Assembly (NCBI GenBank): GCA_028694565.1
Contig: JAQVKR010000088.1
Span: 1 to 8,589 of the forward strand
Direction: 5' to 3'
Source: Gammaproteobacteria bacterium
GTDB taxonomy: Bacteria; Pseudomonadota; Gammaproteobacteria; DSM-26407
DNA: 8,589 bases
How positions within the stretch are numbered: the stretch's first letter is position 1; each line of letters begins with the position of its first letter. Positions 6,160 to 8,589 of this stretch are shown here, one piece after another. The notes under the pieces were generated by a model. It did not search any database and had not been told where the DNA came from. It saw only the letters and a list, made by a program, of their open reading frames with translations. The translations under genes and the position numbers were made by a program.

Positions 6160-8010
6160 ATGGAACTGCACCTGACGCCGGTCCTGGCGCTGCTCGCGGT
6201 GCTGGGGATGGGCGCCCAGTGGCTGGGCTGGCGGCTGCACATGCCGGCCATCGTGATGCTCACCCTGGCCGGCCTGCTGGCCGGGCCGGTGACCGGCTGG
6301 ATCCGCCCCAGTGCCGATCTGGGCGCGGCGCTGGAGCCCATCATCAAGCTGAGCGTGGCCGCCATCCTGTTCGAGGGCGGCCTGTCCCTGCGTCTGCACG
6401 AACTGCGCCAGGCCGCCGCCGGGGTGCGCCGGCTCATCACCCTGGGCGTGGTCTTCAGCCTGCTCCTCGGCGCCCTGGCCGCCCACTACGTCGGCGGCCT
6501 CGCCTGGCCGGTGGCGCTGGTCTTCGGCGCCATCATCGTGGTCACCGGGCCCACCGTCATCATTCCCCTGCTGCGCCAGGCCCGGCTCAAGCGCCGCCCC
6601 GCCTCCTACCTGAAGTGGGAGGGGATCGTGAACGATCCCACCGGCGCCATCCTCGCGGTGCTCGCCTTCGAGTACTTCGTCCAGGCGGAGGCCGGGGGGC
6701 TCTCCCACATCCTGCTGCGGCTCGGCCTGGGGCTCGCCGTGGCCTGCGCCCTGGGCGGCGGGGTGGCGTGGCTGCTGGGCTGGGCCTACCGCCGCGGCGC
6801 GGTGCCCGAGTACCTGAAGGGGCCGCTCGCCCTGGCGGCGGCGTTCGCCGTCTACGCCCTGGCCAACGGGGTGCTGGAGGAGGCGGGCCTGCTGGCCGCC
6901 ACCCTGCTCGGGGTGGTGCTCGGCAACCTCAACCTGCCCAGCATCGAGGAGATCCGCCGGTTCAAGGAGTACATCGCCATCCTGCTGGTCTCGGCGGTGT
7001 TCCTGCTGCTCACCGCCGATCTCGATCCCGCCATCCTGCAGAAGCTCGACTGGCGCAGCGCCGCGCTGCTCGCGGCGGTGCTGCTGCTGGTGCGCCCGCT
7101 CGCCATCTACGCCGCCACCGTGGGCGCCGGCATGGACCCGCGCGAGCGGCTGCTGGTGGCCTGGGTGGCGCCCCGGGGCGTGGTGGCCGCGGCGGTGGCC
7201 GGCGTCTTCGGCCCGGCCCTGGAGGCCCAGGGCTACCCGGGCGCGGAGCTGCTGCTGCCGCTGGTGTTCGCCCTCATCCTGCTCACCGTGGTGGTGCACG
7301 GCTTCAGCCTGCCCTGGGTGGCGCGGCGGCTGGAGCTGAGCGCGAAGTCCCGCAACGGGGTGCTCATCGTGGGCGCCAACCCCTGGACCACCGGGCTGGC
7401 GCGGGTGCTCAAGGAGCAGGAGGTGCCGGTGATCCTGGTGGATGTCTCCTGGCACCGCCTGCGCACCCCGCGCCTGGAGGGGATCCCGGTCTTCTACGGC
7501 GAGCTGCTCTCCGAGCAGGCCGAGCAGTCGCTCGAGTTCAACGAGGTGGGCACCCTGCTGGCGGCCACCGACAACGACGCCTACAACGCCCTGGTCTGCA
7601 GCCGCTACGCCGCCGAGCTGGGCCGCAACCGGGTGTTCCAGCTGCCGCCGCCGGAGGTGGAGGCGCGCGAGTCGCGCCAGGTGGCGCGCAGCGCCCGCGG
7701 CCTCTACGCCCCGGCGGAGGAGGCGCTCTACGAGGAGCTGCTGGGCCACTGGTACCGCGGCTGGTCCTTCCAGAAGACCCGGCTCAGCGAGAGTTTCGAC
7801 TTCGAAGCCTGCCGGGCGGCGTGTCCCGCGGAGGCCATCATGGTGCTGCTCGTCAGGGCGAGCGGCGCGGTGCGCTTCAGCGCCGTGGACGAGCCCCTCA
7901 AGCCGGAGCCCGGCGATCTGGTGGTGTGGTTCGGTCCGCGCCAGGAGAAGGCGGTGCGTGGCGAGCGGCTGGAGGAGGCCGCCGGCGGCGGGGAGGCAGG
8001 CGGCGGGTAG
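6160..8010 (+). CDS. CPA1-type Na+(K+)/H+ antiporter with C-terminal RCK domain
   Basis: A 616-residue inner-membrane antiporter. Residues 1-390 form about 12 hydrophobic segments of the sodium/hydrogen exchanger fold. Seen: FEGGLSL at 71-77, EGIVNDPTGAI with the ion-binding Asn158-Asp159 pair typical of electroneutral CPA1 proteins, and WVAPRGVVAAA with Arg339. Residues 399-500 are a TrkA-N/RCK-like Rossmann domain (NGVLIVGAN, then VILVDVSWHRL with Asp428, then LLAATDNDAYN), which in related proteins binds nucleotides and gates transport. The glycine loop is GANPWTTG rather than GxGxxG. Residues 555-595 resemble a small TrkA-C-like domain (AIMVLLVRASG, PGDLVVWFG). The end is Gly/Ala/Glu-rich low complexity. 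ATG 6160 has GGGGGAGA immediately upstream. It lies 26 bp after the EamA stop, so co-transcription is likely. Role is inferred as pH or Na+/K+ homeostasis. Confidence 0.9.
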   Translation: MELHLTPVLALLAVLGMGAQWLGWRLHMPAIVMLTLAGLLAGPVTGWIRPSADLGAALEPIIKLSVAAILFEGGLSLRLHELRQAAAGVRRLITLGVVFSLLLGALAAHYVGGLAWPVALVFGAIIVVTGPTVIIPLLRQARLKRRPASYLKWEGIVNDPTGAILAVLAFEYFVQAEAGGLSHILLRLGLGLAVACALGGGVAWLLGWAYRRGAVPEYLKGPLALAAAFAVYALANGVLEEAGLLAATLLGVVLGNLNLPSIEEIRRFKEYIAILLVSAVFLLLTADLDPAILQKLDWRSAALLAAVLLLVRPLAIYAATVGAGMDPRERLLVAWVAPRGVVAAAVAGVFGPALEAQGYPGAELLLPLVFALILLTVVVHGFSLPWVARRLELSAKSRNGVLIVGANPWTTGLARVLKEQEVPVILVDVSWHRLRTPRLEGIPVFYGELLSEQAEQSLEFNEVGTLLAATDNDAYNALVCSRYAAELGRNRVFQLPPPEVEARESRQVARSARGLYAPAEEALYEELLGHWYRGWSFQKTRLSESFDFEACRAACPAEAIMVLLVRASGAVRFSAVDEPLKPEPGDLVVWFGPRQEKAVRGERLEEAAGGGEAGGG

Positions 8011-8026
8011 GCGGGCGCCCCCGGAT

Positions 8027-8040
8027 GCCGGAAATCCGGC
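8027..8040. terminator. Short hairpin between convergent genes
   Basis: GCCGG (8027-8031), AAAT loop, CCGGC (8036-8040), occupying half of the 30-bp gap between two convergent stop codons. The symmetry would work on either strand, as bidirectional terminators do, but neither side has a T-tract. Position argues for a terminator role; sequence support is weak. Confidence 0.35.
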
Positions 8041-8274
8041 CTATCGCAGCCAGCTCTCCACCTTCTTCCGGTCGGGCACGCCGCCGGCGTGCACCACCGT
8101 GCCGTCGATGACCACGCCGGGGGTGGACATGACCCCGTAGGACAGGATGTCGGCCATCTCCTCCACCTTCTCCAGCCGGATGGCCACGTTGCCGGCCCTG
8201 GCCACCTCCTCGATGAGCGCGGCGGTGGTCTTGCAGTTGCGGCAGCCGCCGCCGAGTACCTTGATCTCTTTCAT
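8041..8274 (-). CDS. Small thioredoxin-fold protein with CxxC
   Basis: A 77-residue single-domain thioredoxin-like protein of the short redox-active disulfide/Thioredoxin_3 group. Seen: β1 (KEIKVLGGG) running into Cys11-Arg-Asn-Cys14 at the start of helix 1, a STPGVVIDG segment with the cis-proline (Pro52), and a final HAGGVPDRKKVESWL helix. These proteins are compact cytoplasmic thiol-disulfide proteins. They are often encoded next to COG0701-type permeases, exactly as here: the permease gene ends 33 bp upstream on the same strand. It may serve the permease in redox or metal(loid) handling, but that is inference from gene pairing. Start: ATG with AGGAGA six bases upstream (8281-8286), a clear ribosome site. 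Full length for the group. Confidence 0.9.
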   Translation of the reverse strand: MKEIKVLGGGCRNCKTTAALIEEVARAGNVAIRLEKVEEMADILSYGVMSTPGVVIDGTVVHAGGVPDRKKVESWLR

Positions 8275-8307
8275 GGGTGTTCTCCTTGCGGGAATCGGTG
8301 GCGCCGG

Positions 8308-8589
8308 TCAGGTGAGCAGGTTGAAGCCCCAGCCCACCAGGGTGAAGGCCACGGCCAGCACGCCGGCGAACAGCGCCAGGGCGGGCCACTTGACGACCTT
8401 GCGCAGGATCAGCATCTCCGGCAGCGACAGGGCGGCGATGCTCATCATGAAGGCCAGGGTCGTGCCCACCGCCACGCCCTTGGTGAGCATCGCCTCGGCC
8501 ACCGGGATGACGCCGGTGGCGTTGGAGTAGAGCGGGATGCCAATCAGCACCGCGGCGGGCACGGCGAGCCAGTTGCCCTCGCCGCCCAG
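8308..8589 (-). CDS. COG0701-type permease, C-terminal part (partial)
   Basis: The last 93 residues of a membrane protein whose 5' part lies beyond the window; the frame is open to the edge (begins LGGEGNWLAVPAAV), so a GTG at 8562 is internal, not a start. Seen: IGIPLYSNATGVIPVAEAML, a helix-forming MMSIAALSLPEMLILRKVV segment and a final hydrophobic helix ending GWGFNLLT. These are signatures of the predicted permease family COG0701/UPF0718, which includes the organoarsenical exporter ArsP; many members have no known substrate. Three hydrophobic segments are visible. The thioredoxin-fold gene follows after 33 bp, so the two are probably one operon. Family call is good, substrate unknown. 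Confidence 0.82.
   Translation of the reverse strand: MGGEGNWLAVPAAVLIGIPLYSNATGVIPVAEAMLTKGVAVGTTLAFMMSIAALSLPEMLILRKVVKWPALALFAGVLAVAFTLVGWGFNLLT

Noticed and set aside
5866..7749. Long open frame on the minus strand opposite EamA and the antiporter
   Set aside because: Low-complexity His/Gln/Gly/Arg composition without hydrophobic periodicity or motifs; a shadow of two well-supported membrane protein genes.
6087..8111. Long plus-strand frame overlapping the antiporter in another frame
   Set aside because: Arg/Gly/Ala/Pro-rich and motif-free, whereas the chosen frame has the complete antiporter and RCK signatures.

Overview
The window is very GC-rich, with coding GC-biased at third positions, and reads as chromosomal DNA of a high-GC proteobacterium. 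A gammaproteobacterium of the Chromatiales/Ectothiorhodospirales kind is my best guess from protein style alone. There are no tRNA or rRNA genes, CRISPR arrays, insertion sequences or phage genes. The layout is compact housekeeping and accessory metabolism.

Left part (1-3893): the last 32 codons of an unidentified plus-strand gene overlap the GTG start of a GNAT acetyltransferase by four bases. Converging on them from the minus strand is a two-gene set: a YihY/BrkB-type membrane protein, then a divergent pyruvate-kinase homologue with an added N-terminal region, an enlarged B domain and no C-terminal domain.

Middle (3894-6133): a 137-bp divergent intergenic region separates yihY from a plus-strand SprT-like zinc metallopeptidase gene. 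Right at the stop codon of the peptidase gene begins the most interesting element here. A consensus -35 box is followed by a 28-codon leader ORF rich in Cys and Arg, mutually exclusive RNA pairings, and a strong intrinsic terminator (11-bp perfect stem plus U-rich tail) just before an EamA/DMT exporter gene. This has the architecture of a transcription attenuator with a leader peptide.

Right part (6160-8589): the exporter gene is followed after 26 bp by a CPA1-type cation:proton antiporter with a C-terminal RCK/TrkA-N-like domain, probably in the same attenuator-controlled transcript. Converging on it from the right edge is a minus-strand pair: a COG0701-type permease (5' part outside the window) followed by a 77-residue thioredoxin-fold CxxC protein, a recurrent gene pair.

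Functional calls rest on motif recognition by eye. Substrates of the GNAT enzyme, both transporters and the permease are not determined.
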